From Bacilli bacterium (lineage in GTDB: Bacteria > Bacillota_I > Bacilli_A > RF39 > UBA660): a stretch of 64,000 nt of DNA. This document shows, in pieces, positions 26,371 through 36,233 of this stretch. The notes below the pieces were generated by a model. It searched no databases. It worked only from the letters and a program-made list of their open reading frames with translations, and was not told where the DNA came from. Each line of letters starts with the position of its first letter. Position 1 is the first letter of the stretch. The stretch is from positions 73,885-137,884 of the forward strand of contig JAFUFG010000001.1 in assembly GCA_017470045.1 (NCBI GenBank), written 5' to 3'. The position numbers and the translations under genes are program-made.

Positions 26371-28728
26371 TTATTGTGCTTGTTTTTCTCCTTCAGCAGG
26401 TTGCTGAGTCTGTTGTTGCTGGCCTTGATTTTGGTTTACAGTAGCAGCATCATTAGCATTTTCTCTGTTTTCTTTAGAATTCTTAATAGGATCACCTGTT
26501 TGCAGGTTCTTCAATATTCTATTGTTTCTATAACATAACTGCTCAAATGTAGTACATGCGGCAGCCATAATAGCCATTAATACATTTGTATATGTTTTAC
26601 ATGCAGCTCTAATATTCTTTACTTTACTTTCTTCTTCGACATTCTTCTGATTAACATCGGTCTGCTGAGCTGCGGGAGCAGGATCGGCTTCAGTATAAGC
26701 TTGATATCCTTCACCAAAGTACTCTTCCATAATGCTAGCAATCTTTTCTTTAGCATTAATCATAAGAGTCTCTTCATTGGTAGCATAATAATTTCTTACA
26801 TACTTCTCAGTAAATCTATCTCCATCTTCCATTAATTTATTAATGGTTTTAGTCAATTGACTACTAGTTAATTCGGCAGACAGCAAGAGATCGATCATAT
26901 TAGAGAACGTAGCTTGATCTACATTAGGACCAAAGTTAGTAAGAACAGGATTGCCTTTATTAGGGTTATCCATACCTTTAAAGTAATTAGTACAGAATTC
27001 TGTAAGATTATTCTTACCCTCATAATTAACTGCTCCACCTAACATAGCTTTCAAGAAATAAGCTTCATCGTACTTCTTATCAGTACTTTCAGCATCAAAG
27101 ATATTCTTGTTACTGAATGCACAATTAGGAAGAGTTTTAAAGATGTCTTTTACTCTCTGTACAGACTGTTGGTATAATCCTTCATACTTAGGATACAGAT
27201 TGGGAGCCATAGTAGCATCACTCTTAGAGTAAGTCTTATAAATATCTTCAGCAACGTACTCTCTAGCATCCTTAGAATATTTACCGGCTGCAGTATTAAA
27301 TCTCTGAGCCATTTTACTAAAGAATTCTTTTATTTTATTCCAAATATTTGTAAAAAAGTCTTTATCTTTCTTTTCTTTATCTTTTTTCTCAGCTTTTTTA
27401 TCTGCTGTGTTTTCAGCAGGTTTTTCTTTTTCTTTATTTTTATCTTGATCTTTAACGACAGCTGGTTTATTCGCTTCTTCTTTTTCTTTTGCAACTCTTT
27501 CTTTATTATTAGGGTCAATTTTTTCGCTAACTACTTCAGCATCGTCTATTGTCTGATTAGGGTCCATTTGACTTTTAATATTTGATTTTAATGCTTCATT
27601 GAATATTTCTTCATTCAGAATAGTCATGACTTGAGATTCAATTAGATATAATTCAGGGCTAGTAACAGTTTCAGATTCAAAGTCATTTGTAGCATCATAT
27701 GCTTCCATAGCACATTCAAATGCTTCATCATCTAATTGATCTAATCCATCATACTCACTATCATCATCAGTGAAGTCAGGACCATCATCATCAACTACAG
27801 TAGATACAGGATCCATATTCTGATGATATTCTCCATCACACAGACCATGATTACCACATGGATTCAAGTATCCTCTAACAGCATCAGCTTTAATAGCATA
27901 TACAATATTAGCATATACTAAGAACTTATGTAAATACAGAAGCATCATCTTATAAAGAGCGTGTTTATTATCAACACACTCATCATATACTTCTACACCT
28001 TTGAATCCAATATCTTTCTTTAACAAATTCTGGGCTTCAGTTAATAATTTGATACACTTAGTCATATTTTTATTATAAGTATCAACTGACTCAGCAATAC
28101 CCATATAATTATTTACTACAGTATCAAAATATTCTCTACTAGTTTCTTCACTATATTCTTCTGTATAGAAGTTCTCTCCATTTCTAAATTTCAGATAAGC
28201 AGATTCAGTGAAGTCTTTAGGAGCAATTCTACTGCTATTCTTCAGGATATCTTCAAATACAGATTTATACCCACTCAAGCAATCTTCTTTAAGAGATTCT
28301 AATTCTTCATTATAATCTTTCAACGCATCACTAGTTAAGTGAGCTTCGTATTTAGATACAGTACTAACAATAGACTCCAATACACCAATAGGTTTATCTA
28401 ATGAAGGAATATCTTTATCTAAGTTAGTATATTTACAAGTTACAAATGAACCATACCCGTCAGAATTTGTATGTCTAGTATCAAAGGCATACATCTCCAT
28501 CAAGATATTTTTAGAAATCTTTTTTTCTGTTTGACGATGCATAGTCTTAACTTCATCCATAATATCAGAGGACTCATTATTTATCATATTCAAGACTTTA
28601 GCACCGTTTTTAACAGACATTTCTATTACATTTGTATTATTTGAAAGAGAGCTATACTCATCAGTATAGCAACTACTTTCAGAGAATATTTTTCTAGGAA
28701 TATCTTTTAAAGAGAAAGTCTTCTCCAT
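26371..28728 (-). CDS. Probable internal/ejected virion protein, 785 aa
   Basis: A large, mostly helical protein. A Lys/Glu-rich low-complexity linker (about 400-460) separates an N-terminal helical half from a C-terminal half that starts with an amphipathic segment (FFTNIWNKIKEFFSKMAQRF). The last 40 residues are Gln/Asn-rich. Candidate cleavage sites include FSE-S (about residue 17), FTE-S (about 170) and YTE-A (about 700). Size, helical content and cluster position suggest a packaged protein ejected with DNA, but no family was recognised. The ATG follows AAAGGAG. Confidence 0.5.
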   Translation of the reverse strand: MEKTFSLKDIPRKIFSESSCYTDEYSSLSNNTNVIEMSVKNGAKVLNMINNESSDIMDEVKTMHRQTEKKISKNILMEMYAFDTRHTNSDGYGSFVTCKYTNLDKDIPSLDKPIGVLESIVSTVSKYEAHLTSDALKDYNEELESLKEDCLSGYKSVFEDILKNSSRIAPKDFTESAYLKFRNGENFYTEEYSEETSREYFDTVVNNYMGIAESVDTYNKNMTKCIKLLTEAQNLLKKDIGFKGVEVYDECVDNKHALYKMMLLYLHKFLVYANIVYAIKADAVRGYLNPCGNHGLCDGEYHQNMDPVSTVVDDDGPDFTDDDSEYDGLDQLDDEAFECAMEAYDATNDFESETVTSPELYLIESQVMTILNEEIFNEALKSNIKSQMDPNQTIDDAEVVSEKIDPNNKERVAKEKEEANKPAVVKDQDKNKEKEKPAENTADKKAEKKDKEKKDKDFFTNIWNKIKEFFSKMAQRFNTAAGKYSKDAREYVAEDIYKTYSKSDATMAPNLYPKYEGLYQQSVQRVKDIFKTLPNCAFSNKNIFDAESTDKKYDEAYFLKAMLGGAVNYEGKNNLTEFCTNYFKGMDNPNKGNPVLTNFGPNVDQATFSNMIDLLLSAELTSSQLTKTINKLMEDGDRFTEKYVRNYYATNEETLMINAKEKIASIMEEYFGEGYQAYTEADPAPAAQQTDVNQKNVEEESKVKNIRAACKTYTNVLMAIMAAACTTFEQLCYRNNRILKNLQTGDPIKNSKENRENANDAATVNQNQGQQQQTQQPAEGEKQAQ

Positions 28729-28792
28729 ATTATTTAACTCCTTTCTTTTTGGTCAAAGTTTATATAGATGTTAGACTAGTACAAAAGAAAAC

Positions 28793-28816
28793 CCCTGTAG
28801 TCATATGACTACAGGG
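28793..28816 (-). terminator. Palindromic terminator
   Basis: CCCTGTAGTC/GACTACAGGG centred on ATAT with a T-rich run on the minus strand. It ends the 147-residue gene. Confidence 0.8.
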
Positions 28817-28896
28817 AGTCAGAGTCTTGTTTTGAAAGATGTGAGAATTTCAAATAAATGACTAAAACAAAAATAATACAAATTTACAAATTAGAA

Positions 28897-29340
28897 TTAG
28901 TTGTTACCAAAATTAGTCTTAGTATAATAGCGAGAGTCAGCTTTAATTAAAGCCTTCTGAGCTTTTAAAACATCACGTTTTACGCTCATACCATATTTCT
29001 TAACAATAGCAGCAATTGCAGCTTTACGAGCCCTCTGAGCTTTCTTCAAACGCTTCCAATCAGAAGAGTTCTGCTGTTTTGCTTTTTCCATAGCAGCCAA
29101 AGTGATACGACGGTTGTAGTCGTCCTGTTTAGACAGACGAACAATCGTGCGGCGTTTAATACCGCCATTAGCTTCACACAGTGCTTTGACTTCTGCAGAT
29201 TCCAAGAATTCTTTTCTTTCGTCATCAGACATATGATTTACATAGTCGATGAAAAGAGTTTCAAATAATGCGCCCTGATCCTGAATACCATCAGTATTAG
29301 TATCTTCGGATGCATTATATCTTTCATCAAGCATAGACAT
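28897..29340 (-). CDS. Hypothetical basic protein, possible internal head protein, 147 aa
   Basis: Acidic N-terminal 55 residues (LFETLFIDYVNHMSDDERKE), then FLE-S, then a strongly basic helical region (KRLKKAQRARKAAIAAIVKK). The charge layout matches the other candidate internal proteins though the N-terminal module is different. A DNA-binding packaged protein is the inference. Strong GGAGGTGA start site. Confidence 0.5.
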   Translation of the reverse strand: MSMLDERYNASEDTNTDGIQDQGALFETLFIDYVNHMSDDERKEFLESAEVKALCEANGGIKRRTIVRLSKQDDYNRRITLAAMEKAKQQNSSDWKRLKKAQRARKAAIAAIVKKYGMSVKRDVLKAQKALIKADSRYYTKTNFGNN

Positions 29341-29516
29341 TGATATGTCACCTCCGTGATATATTTTGTAATTGTATATACAACTACAGTTAAGTAGTTT
29401 TAATCAAATGTTTAATATATTAATTAAAAATCTACGTTAAACTCCACATTTTAATACTATTATGGTAAATTTCATTTAAAGAATATATTATAGTACTAGA
29501 AGGAGATGAAAATTGT

Positions 29517-29792
29517 ATGGCAGACATGAAGTTGTATAAAAAATTATATATCAAAAATTTATTACTTGATACATTTGATAAACTTGATATTTGTACTTAT
29601 GAAGAAAGACTTCAGTTTATAGAGTCATTAAAAGAAACAGTAGAAAATGATCATTTAGCTACTGAATGTATGAAATGCCCAGTTTGCAATCAGTATTCTG
29701 CTAATGCAGATTGGAACTGTAAATATGATCCATTAGCAGGATGCTTTGTATATGTTTGCCCTAAATGTCATACATCAGTATTACCTGTATAA
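29517..29792 (+). CDS. Zinc-ribbon protein, 91 aa
   Basis: An N-terminal helical 45 residues followed by a zinc ribbon with CPVC and CPKC knuckles (about residues 57-60 and 81-84). AGAAGGAG precedes the start. Small zinc ribbons often bind nucleic acid or RNA polymerase; the target here is unknown. Confidence 0.65.
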   Translation: MADMKLYKKLYIKNLLLDTFDKLDICTYEERLQFIESLKETVENDHLATECMKCPVCNQYSANADWNCKYDPLAGCFVYVCPKCHTSVLPV

Positions 29793-29818
29793 TATTATAG
29801 AAAGAAGAGAGTAATATT

Positions 29819-30082
29819 ATGAAATATACTACTGTAAATGGTAAAAAAGCATTTAACAGATTTATTCAACTTTGTAAAGCTGAAAATAATAATCTTATTA
29901 AATATATTAATACTAAAAATCTAGCTTATCGAAATATTTTAATCAAGCATTCTGAATTTGATATTACAGATATAGACAGATCAATATCTCTGTACTATGA
30001 TAATTGTAGTATAAAAAAGAGAAGAATATGCAGAAGAAGATTCAAAGCAGGAAAAGATTACTGGCCTTATGATAATCAATGA
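29819..30082 (+). CDS. Hypothetical basic protein, 87 aa
   Basis: Basic, with a C-terminal cluster KKRRICRRRF that could contact nucleic acid. Follows the zinc-ribbon gene at 26 bp and belongs to the same run of small genes. Unrecognised. Confidence 0.55.
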   Translation: MKYTTVNGKKAFNRFIQLCKAENNNLIKYINTKNLAYRNILIKHSEFDITDIDRSISLYYDNCSIKKRRICRRRFKAGKDYWPYDNQ

Positions 30083-30093
30083 GGTGATAGTAA

Positions 30094-30246
30094 ATGAATG
30101 ATAGACACAGACAACGATCAAGAGTTGCAAATAAACGTCTTTATAAAATACTTAAAAAGTTTAATACAAATAAAAAGGAAGTTTATAATAAATTACAAAG
30201 AGTAGCCGAGAATTTCTTTGTAATTATTAATGATATCTTTGAATAA
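30094..30246 (+). CDS. Small basic protein, 50 aa
   Basis: A short ORF with GAGGTGATAG upstream of ATG 30094; sequence begins MNDRHRQRSRVANKRLYKIL and ends in a hydrophobic/acidic tail. It fits the spacing of the small-gene run. No family recognised. Confidence 0.5.
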   Translation: MNDRHRQRSRVANKRLYKILKKFNTNKKEVYNKLQRVAENFFVIINDIFE

Positions 30247-30262
30247 CTAGGAGTGATATATT

Positions 30263-30702
30263 ATGTACGATAGATCAAAGTATTATGATTTAGAAAAGGA
30301 ATCGTTATAGGCAAATATAAATTATTACAATTCATAAATCCAGATAAACCGATTACTACTAGTTCAGATATTAAATATAAAGTTGAATGTACGAAGTGTG
30401 GATGGATAGGTATCATTACATACAAATCCATTTTACGTACGAAAAAATTAAAGAATATTAAGTGTACCCATCAATATGGGTACACTATTAAACCAGGAGA
30501 TATTTATGGTAAGTATACAGTAATTCAAAAAGTTCCAGCTAAGTTATGTAATAATGGATTACTAGTACCATACTTTCAATGTAAGTGTAATAAATGTGGT
30601 AATGTAGTAAGCGTAGCAGCTTCTACGTTATATGCTACTAAAGGTAGGATTCCTTCTAGTAGTATTAAATGTAAGCATGAACAAATAGAAAGGAATAAAT
30701 AA
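30263..30702 (+). pseudogene. Frameshifted zinc-motif protein, related to the 34.8 kb gene
   Basis: ATG 30263 (after AGGAGTG) gives 15 codons then TAG. In the -1 frame the sequence continues GKYKLLQF...CTKCGWIG...KCTHQYG and GKYTVIQK...CNKCG...KCKH to a stop at 30700-30702, two copies of the Cys-rich repeat found four times in the 464-residue protein at 34.8 kb. A single missing A in the run GAAAAGG (about 30297) would explain the break. It could be a decayed gene, a sequencing error or a programmed slip. Confidence 0.6.
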
Positions 30703-30703
30703 T

Positions 30704-30856
30704 ATGGATATATTTTGCTGGTTAATGTTATTCATGTTTTTATGTATATTAGGAGTAGCATTACTGTTTACAATATTCATTTTATGTATAGTATTGATAT
30801 GCTATGCAATATATAAAGCAATATCGTATTTATTTGAAGTAGAAGAGGAGGAGTAA
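30704..30856 (+). CDS. Single-pass membrane peptide, 50 aa
   Basis: Short ORF whose residues 3-41 are almost entirely hydrophobic (MLFMFLCILGVALLFTIFI) with an acidic EVEEEE tail. The tail codons double as the ribosome binding site of the DNA polymerase C-terminal gene, so the two are translationally coupled. Function unknown. Confidence 0.5.
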   Translation: MDIFCWLMLFMFLCILGVALLFTIFILCIVLICYAIYKAISYLFEVEEEE

Positions 30857-30860
30857 GTTT

Positions 30861-31370
30861 ATGGATCAATATGATAATAGAGGTATTCAAATACAATCTT
30901 CTGAATATTTAAAAGAAGACTATTCTAGTATGATGAGAATGTACCCAGAAGATGCTTCTAAAGAAAAAGCATTTGAAGAATACAATAACCAAATGTTTAG
31001 AGTAATGAGACTTCTTATCCCCACATTAGGAGATAATGAACTTGAACGAGCAATCTCTTATTCTATTAATAAAAGAGCATATAATGGTGCTATTAGAGTA
31101 GAAGACTCCTATAGAGGAGAAGAATTCAATAAGAATACCCAAATGATTGAAATGGTGAATTATTTATTGAGTCGTAAACCAATTCTCACATCATTTGGAT
31201 GTATCTTTACTCAGCATGGTGATATGCCAAATCCCATGTACCAACTTATACAAGAATTCTCAGACAGACGGGATTCGTACAAGAAAGAGATGTTTAAGTA
31301 CGAAAAAGGTAGTGAATTATTTAATAAATATAATTTATTTCAGTTGATCGCGAAAGTGGACGCAAACGCT
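30861..31370 (+). CDS. Family B DNA polymerase, C-terminal half, exon 1
   Basis: 170 codons leading into motif B. The last residues are KVDANA; joined to exon 2 (IYGSSG) they form KxxxNxxYG, the fingers helix that binds incoming dNTP. Upstream helices are typical of the palm-fingers region. Translation without splicing ends three bases later (TGA). Together with exon 2 it makes a 746-residue protein that complements the exonuclease half at 17-18.9 kb. GAGGAG precedes the ATG. Confidence 0.83.
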
Positions 31371-32625
31371 TGAGTATAGGCCCGTTATTTGGTAACAAAT
31401 AGCGTGAACAGTGGTGAAATGCTGGAAAGCGGTAAAGCCCTAATAGCTACAACGTAATCTGTAAAGATAAGCGTGAATGCCGTCGAAAGACAGAAAAAAT
31501 ATTAGGGATGGTATATGCTGAGATAAAAGCTTATATAATCTTACTCCAATTATATAAGTGCTAAGTACCTTTACAATCTGTAATCAGTTACTGAGAATAC
31601 ATATTCGTATTATTTCTTTCAGGGTTACATTACTTCCATAAAGATAGGAGGAATGATAAATCATGGAAGAATATAATGGATTAATAAAATTTGCATATGA
31701 AGAACAATGGTCTTTAATAAGAGACCCGAGAGTTAGGCCAAATATGTATTTGGTTAGTACATTCGGAAGAGTATGCCATGCTTATTCAAGGGAAATACTA
31801 CGACTAGAATTAATTAATAGTGGGTATCTTACAGTTCATTTAATAAGATCTGATAGTGATGATAGAAAATACGTATCATGTCTAGTTCATCGTTTAGTTG
31901 CAGAAGCATTTATTCCTAATGATAGTCCGTTAAAAAATACAGTCAATCATATTGATGGAAATAAATTAAATAATTATGTATGGAATCTTGAATGGATGAC
32001 TCAATTAGAAAATAATATACACGCAGATTTATACAAATCTGGAGTTGAGCATTATAAAGCTAAGCTTACAGAAAAACAAGTTAGAACTGCATGTGAAATG
32101 CTGTCTAAAAATGAACGATATCGAGATATAATTACAGCTATTGGATTAGACCCTAATGAACCTAATAATTATGATATTATTGGAAATATTAGACGACGAA
32201 TTACATACCTTAATATTAGTAAAGATTATGTATTTCCTTATAAAACAAGAATAAATAAACATTCTGAAAAAGAAATTCGAGAAATTTGTAAATGTATATC
32301 TGATGGATTGACTATGAGAGAAGCATTTACTAAGTTAACAGGAAAAGTATATTCTTGTTATACTGATAAAAGTTTTAACGAATTGTATAGAAATATAAAA
32401 ATTAGAAAAATATGCAAAGAAATAAGTAACGAATATGATTTTTAGTTCAACGACTATTCCTGAAATGGAAGTAGAATACAAGTGTATTCGAAGCGCCACT
32501 GGTCCTATTTAAAAATAGGATTATAATATAGTCTCGCCATCATGGTAACACCATGAGAAGTTCATAAGAGAACTGCGTAAATGTTTCGACGTTCCCAAAC
32601 GCACGCATTTACGTGAAGATAGTCG
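31371..32625 (+). ncRNA. Group I intron with HNH endonuclease gene in DNA polymerase
   Basis: A 1255-nt insert between GCT (Ala) and ATT (Ile) of polymerase motif B. The preceding base is U and the last intron base is G, as in group I introns. GACTAT (32452-32457) can pair with ATAGTC (32528-32533) as P7. The flanking sequence TTCAACGA...CCTGA...GGNAGTAGAA is shared with the terminase intron. The endonuclease ORF sits in a peripheral loop. P1 was not resolved. Confidence 0.82.
31663..32445 (+). CDS. HNH homing endonuclease, intron-encoded
   Basis: 260 residues. NUMOD4-like N-terminal segment ([10 protein letters not shown]), then the HNH core with [20 protein letters not shown] and [11 protein letters not shown] (residues about 75-125), as in I-HmuI/SPO1-type enzymes. 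The C-terminal half is probably DNA-binding helices. AGGAGG precedes the ATG. It would nick intronless polymerase alleles and spread the intron. Looks intact. Confidence 0.87.
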   Translation: MEEYNGLIKFAYEEQWSLIRDPRVRPNMYLVSTFGRVCHAYSREILRLELINSGYLTVHLIRSDSDDRKYVSCLVHRLVAEAFIPNDSPLKNTVNHIDGNKLNNYVWNLEWMTQLENNIHADLYKSGVEHYKAKLTEKQVRTACEMLSKNERYRDIITAIGLDPNEPNNYDIIGNIRRRITYLNISKDYVFPYKTRINKHSEKEIREICKCISDGLTMREAFTKLTGKVYSCYTDKSFNELYRNIKIRKICKEISNEYDF

Positions 32626-34356
32626 ATTTACGGGAGTTCCGGTGCGCCGTCGTCGATATTTTATAATATTCATGTTGCATCTTCTATTACTAGACAGGGT
32701 AGAAGTAGTATATCTGCATCTATCATGTTCTTTGAAGCATTCTTAGCAAATAATACAAAATTTGGTTCTTTAGATGAAGTATTTACATTTATAGATAATG
32801 TATGTATGGAGAGACCAAATAGATCTCGAGAGAATTATGATACTAATATTTTGGATAGAAATGTATCTGTTGAAGAATGTTTTAATAAGCTAGTTCTTAC
32901 ATGTGGATATAATTGGATTCCGAATAATATAGAACTAGATATGATTTGGGCGGCAGTATGCCGTTTAGATCAGCAAGACATTAATAGAATTTATTATAAG
33001 AATAATTTATTTGAGTTTTTTGAAAATTCTACTCCAATGAATTTATTAATAGACATTTTAGGATCTTTAGATACACCATTCTTTGATCCCAATAAACCGC
33101 CAAAGTCTATTGAATTCAAATTATCTGTATTGGATAATTTAGTATCCGAATATATATTTTATAATTATCAGACTATAGATAAGATTGAACGAGTAGAACG
33201 TCTTATTAGAGAAGTGGTTGTTGTAGTAGATACAGATAGCTGCATGATCAATCTAGACCCATGGTATCACTATGTAGAAGAGAAGATTAGAGGTATTAAT
33301 ATTCCAATTAAGAATTACGATATTCAGGGAGATAAATTGTTAGATAAAGAAGATATTAATGATGGCTCTGATTGTAAAGAAGAGATTACTCAGTTCTATG
33401 ATTTTTATAATGACGAAATTATAGAAAAGAAAAGAGTTATTAATCCAACTAAGATTATTGCAGAAGACGGATTGAGATACTCCATTATTAATATTATGGC
33501 ATACATTATCTCCAATTGTTTGCGTAAGTATTTTGATAAGATTGGTAGACTTCATAATACAACTAACAAAGAACACGATTTCTCGTTCTTGATTATGAAG
33601 AATGAATTCTTATTTAAACGTATTCTTCTTACAAATGTAAAGAAACACTACGCTACATATGTAGAAGTGCAGGAAGGAAAAAGAATACCAAAAGGAATAG
33701 ATACTTCTCTTGATATTAAGGGTATGGAAATAGCCAAAACAACAGTACCAGTTTCTACCAAAAAAGCATTATCTAAGATTCTCTATGAAGATATATTGAA
33801 TTGTGATAATATTAATCAATTACAGATTCTTAATGATATAGCAGTATTAGAGAGACATATTTTAGACAGTATTAAGTCTGGATCTTTAGAGTATTATAAA
33901 CCAGTAAAAGTTAAGTCTATTGATTCTTATAAAGAACCAATGTCTCAGCAAGCAATCAAGGGTAGTGTAATATATAATGCTCTTAGATCTTCAACAGAAC
34001 CACCAATCAATTTAAAAGAAGCTCAGTCTAATGTATTTGTAATTAAAACAGATATTACAATTTCTAGATTAGAAAACGATTATGAATATAAAGAGAATTA
34101 TCCAGATAAGTATCAAATCTTTATGGATATATTGTCTAAGAATTCTTTGAATATTTATAATGAAAAAATATCTATCAATCATAGAGAAATAACGTCTATC
34201 GCCATACCAGATGGACTTGCAACTCCTGTATGGTTAATGCCATTTATCGATTATGATAGTATTCTGAAAGACAATATTTCGGGTTTCCCATTAGAATCTG
34301 TTGGCTTTACAAAATTAAATACTAATTCAGCTATATCTGGTATAGTACATTTATAA
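32626..34356 (+). CDS. Family B DNA polymerase, C-terminal half, exon 2
   Basis: 576 codons. The exon starts IYGSSGAPSSIFYN, completing motif B, and runs open through 32725 where an internal ATG gives an apparent shorter ORF. Motif C is VDTDS (33226-33240, spliced residues about 371-375), with the paired catalytic Asp. A KGSVIYNALR segment and the C-terminal thumb follow. The exonuclease and motif A are missing here and are supplied by the separate gene at 17-18.9 kb, so the two proteins presumably assemble. Confidence 0.83.
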   Translation: MYGSSGAPSSIFYNIHVASSITRQGRSSISASIMFFEAFLANNTKFGSLDEVFTFIDNVCMERPNRSRENYDTNILDRNVSVEECFNKLVLTCGYNWIPNNIELDMIWAAVCRLDQQDINRIYYKNNLFEFFENSTPMNLLIDILGSLDTPFFDPNKPPKSIEFKLSVLDNLVSEYIFYNYQTIDKIERVERLIREVVVVVDTDSCMINLDPWYHYVEEKIRGINIPIKNYDIQGDKLLDKEDINDGSDCKEEITQFYDFYNDEIIEKKRVINPTKIIAEDGLRYSIINIMAYIISNCLRKYFDKIGRLHNTTNKEHDFSFLIMKNEFLFKRILLTNVKKHYATYVEVQEGKRIPKGIDTSLDIKGMEIAKTTVPVSTKKALSKILYEDILNCDNINQLQILNDIAVLERHILDSIKSGSLEYYKPVKVKSIDSYKEPMSQQAIKGSVIYNALRSSTEPPINLKEAQSNVFVIKTDITISRLENDYEYKENYPDKYQIFMDILSKNSLNIYNEKISINHREITSIAIPDGLATPVWLMPFIDYDSILKDNISGFPLESVGFTKLNTNSAISGIVHL

Positions 34357-34371
34357 GAGGTGAGCAGAGTA

Positions 34372-34665
34372 ATGTATGAAGATAAAATTAAAAAGATATT
34401 AGAATTGATGGATGTACTTAACAAAGAGAAACCAACACCATCATTAGATGATGAACAATCCAGTTTACCATCTGTTCAAATAAGAACTCTTGTAAAAGAT
34501 ATTTTATATGAAAATGGTAATCTGGTTCTCAATAGAGAAAAAGTTCTTCTCTTTAGAGAAAATGGTATTACTCTTTCAGTTGAGTACTTTAGTATGGCAG
34601 ATAAAAGATACGTATGTGTAATGAAAGATAATGTGGGAATAATGATAGATGAATTTAAACCATAA
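34372..34665 (+). CDS. Hypothetical protein, 97 aa
   Basis: The start at ATG 34372 is chosen because AGAGGTGAGC lies just upstream. An upstream GTG (34360) is part of that site. N-terminal helix with Lys/Glu, C-terminal beta-strand-like half. Directly downstream of the DNA polymerase C-terminal gene. Unrecognised. Confidence 0.58.
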   Translation: MYEDKIKKILELMDVLNKEKPTPSLDDEQSSLPSVQIRTLVKDILYENGNLVLNREKVLLFRENGITLSVEYFSMADKRYVCVMKDNVGIMIDEFKP

Positions 34666-34668
34666 TTA

Positions 34669-34695
34669 GAGAGTAGACCATATGGTCTGCTCTCT
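34669..34695 (+). terminator. Palindromic terminator
   Basis: AGAGAGTAGACC/GGTCTGCTCTCT centred on ATAT, followed by CCCTTTTAT. Confidence 0.78.
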
Positions 34696-34799
34696 CCCTT
34701 TTATATTAAATTTATTTTTAATTGGATATTATATAAGTAGAGATACAAATGTATCTAAAAGAATTATTAAATATTTTTTAATATAGGAGGTCTTTTATT

Positions 34800-36194
34800 A
34801 TGGCTTACGAAGATTTAACAGGAAAAACAGTTGGTAAGTACAAATGTATTGAAATGGTTGGTAAACGTAGTAACGGAGTACCAATCTACAAATGCGAATG
34901 TAAAGATTGTGGGTGGATTGGAGATGTCAATTATAGTACAATAATTGATTCCGATAACCATCCAAAATGTGCACACAAATGGAATTATAATGATTGGATT
35001 GGTAAAGATATTGGTAGATATCATGTAATATCAATTGATCATGTAGAAGAAGTTCCATTTGGTACAAGTCATTATCCAAGATATTATTTTAACGTAATGT
35101 GTAATAGATGCGGAATGCCAGCTATTATTACAGATAATGATATAAAGAAAGATATGAAAAATACAAATTTAAATGCGATAACAAAATGTTCTCATAATGT
35201 TGATGAATCTAAAATAGTTGGTATGCAATTTGGTAAATATAAAATTACTAAAAATATGGGTAGAGTTAATGGTAGAATAATGGTAGAAGCTGTTTGTACT
35301 AAATGCGGATTTGTTAAAACTTATAGACTTAATGATCTTAAAGATAGATCCAACGACAATCAGGAAATATGCACTCATAAATATACATGGGATCAAGAAA
35401 AAGAAAGAGAACGCTCTGGAGAAATTATAGCAGATAAAGGTATTGGTGATACTACTATGGGTAAATATAGTATCATTCAGTTTTTAAAACGGGATGAGTA
35501 TGGCCATCGAATTTATTATGTTCGCTGTAATAGATGTGGATGGGAAGGTAATATGGTAGACCATAATATACTTGCATCAAAAGATAAAATAAATTGTGTG
35601 CATCAGACTTCCAGTAATATTTGGTCTACTGCTAGATTGGGATATATTTATGATGCTATGGTAGATAGATGCTATAATCCTCATAATGTAAATTATCCTA
35701 ATTATGGAGCTAAAGGTATAGGTGTGTGTCCAGAATGGTATGATCCTAATGATCCTAATAATTATATTGGAAAAAGGAATTTTAATAAATTCGCTGTAAC
35801 TCATGGGTTTACAGATTCACTTAGTATTGATAGAATAGATCCTACTAAAGATTATTCTCCAAATAACGTTCAATTTGTTACTCGAAAATATAATTCTATA
35901 TTTAGAGCTAATGTAGAGGTTATACATATAATAGGTAATGGAATCGACATTCCTGCTACTATTAGCGGATGGGAAAAAATATTAAATATTGCTGACGGAT
36001 TTTTAAGAAGAACATTTAATCCTTCTTTATATCCAGATCCTGCAATGAGATACTATTATATGGTATCTTATATTGTAAATGTATTACAACCTAATGCTTT
36101 ACCAGGATCATTTGTATATAAAGTATATTTTGAAAAACCAATAGGATATGATTTTAAAACTTCATTCGATTTGTATCCTACTAAAAAAGAATAA
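34800..36194 (+). CDS. Zinc-repeat protein with C-terminal HNH-like domain
   Basis: 464 residues. About four copies of a ~65-residue unit, each starting G-K-x-x-G-K-Y and carrying two Cys pairs (CKDCGW, CNRCGM, CTKCGF, CNRCGW) and a closing C-x-H. The C-terminal part (about 275-385) has RCYNP, YGAKGIGVCPEW, LSIDRIDPTKDYSPNNV, the His-less HNH-like/AP2-type endonuclease signature seen in many phage free-standing endonucleases. I infer a mobile or DNA-binding enzyme. A frameshifted relative with two repeats lies at 30.3 kb. Confidence 0.68.
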   Translation: MAYEDLTGKTVGKYKCIEMVGKRSNGVPIYKCECKDCGWIGDVNYSTIIDSDNHPKCAHKWNYNDWIGKDIGRYHVISIDHVEEVPFGTSHYPRYYFNVMCNRCGMPAIITDNDIKKDMKNTNLNAITKCSHNVDESKIVGMQFGKYKITKNMGRVNGRIMVEAVCTKCGFVKTYRLNDLKDRSNDNQEICTHKYTWDQEKERERSGEIIADKGIGDTTMGKYSIIQFLKRDEYGHRIYYVRCNRCGWEGNMVDHNILASKDKINCVHQTSSNIWSTARLGYIYDAMVDRCYNPHNVNYPNYGAKGIGVCPEWYDPNDPNNYIGKRNFNKFAVTHGFTDSLSIDRIDPTKDYSPNNVQFVTRKYNSIFRANVEVIHIIGNGIDIPATISGWEKILNIADGFLRRTFNPSLYPDPAMRYYYMVSYIVNVLQPNALPGSFVYKVYFEKPIGYDFKTSFDLYPTKKE

Positions 36195-36197
36195 TAA

Positions 36198-36227
36198 ATA
36201 CGGAGGTCCATATGGACCTCCGTATTA
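36198..36227. terminator. Bidirectional palindromic terminator
   Basis: AATACGGAGGTCC/GGACCTCCGTATT centred on ATAT, between convergent genes. Confidence 0.85.
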
Positions 36228-36233
36228 TTTAAA

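Noticed and set aside
32725..34356. A separate gene starting at ATG 32725
   Set aside because: The conserved polymerase sequence continues upstream to 32626, and the ATG has no ribosome binding site.
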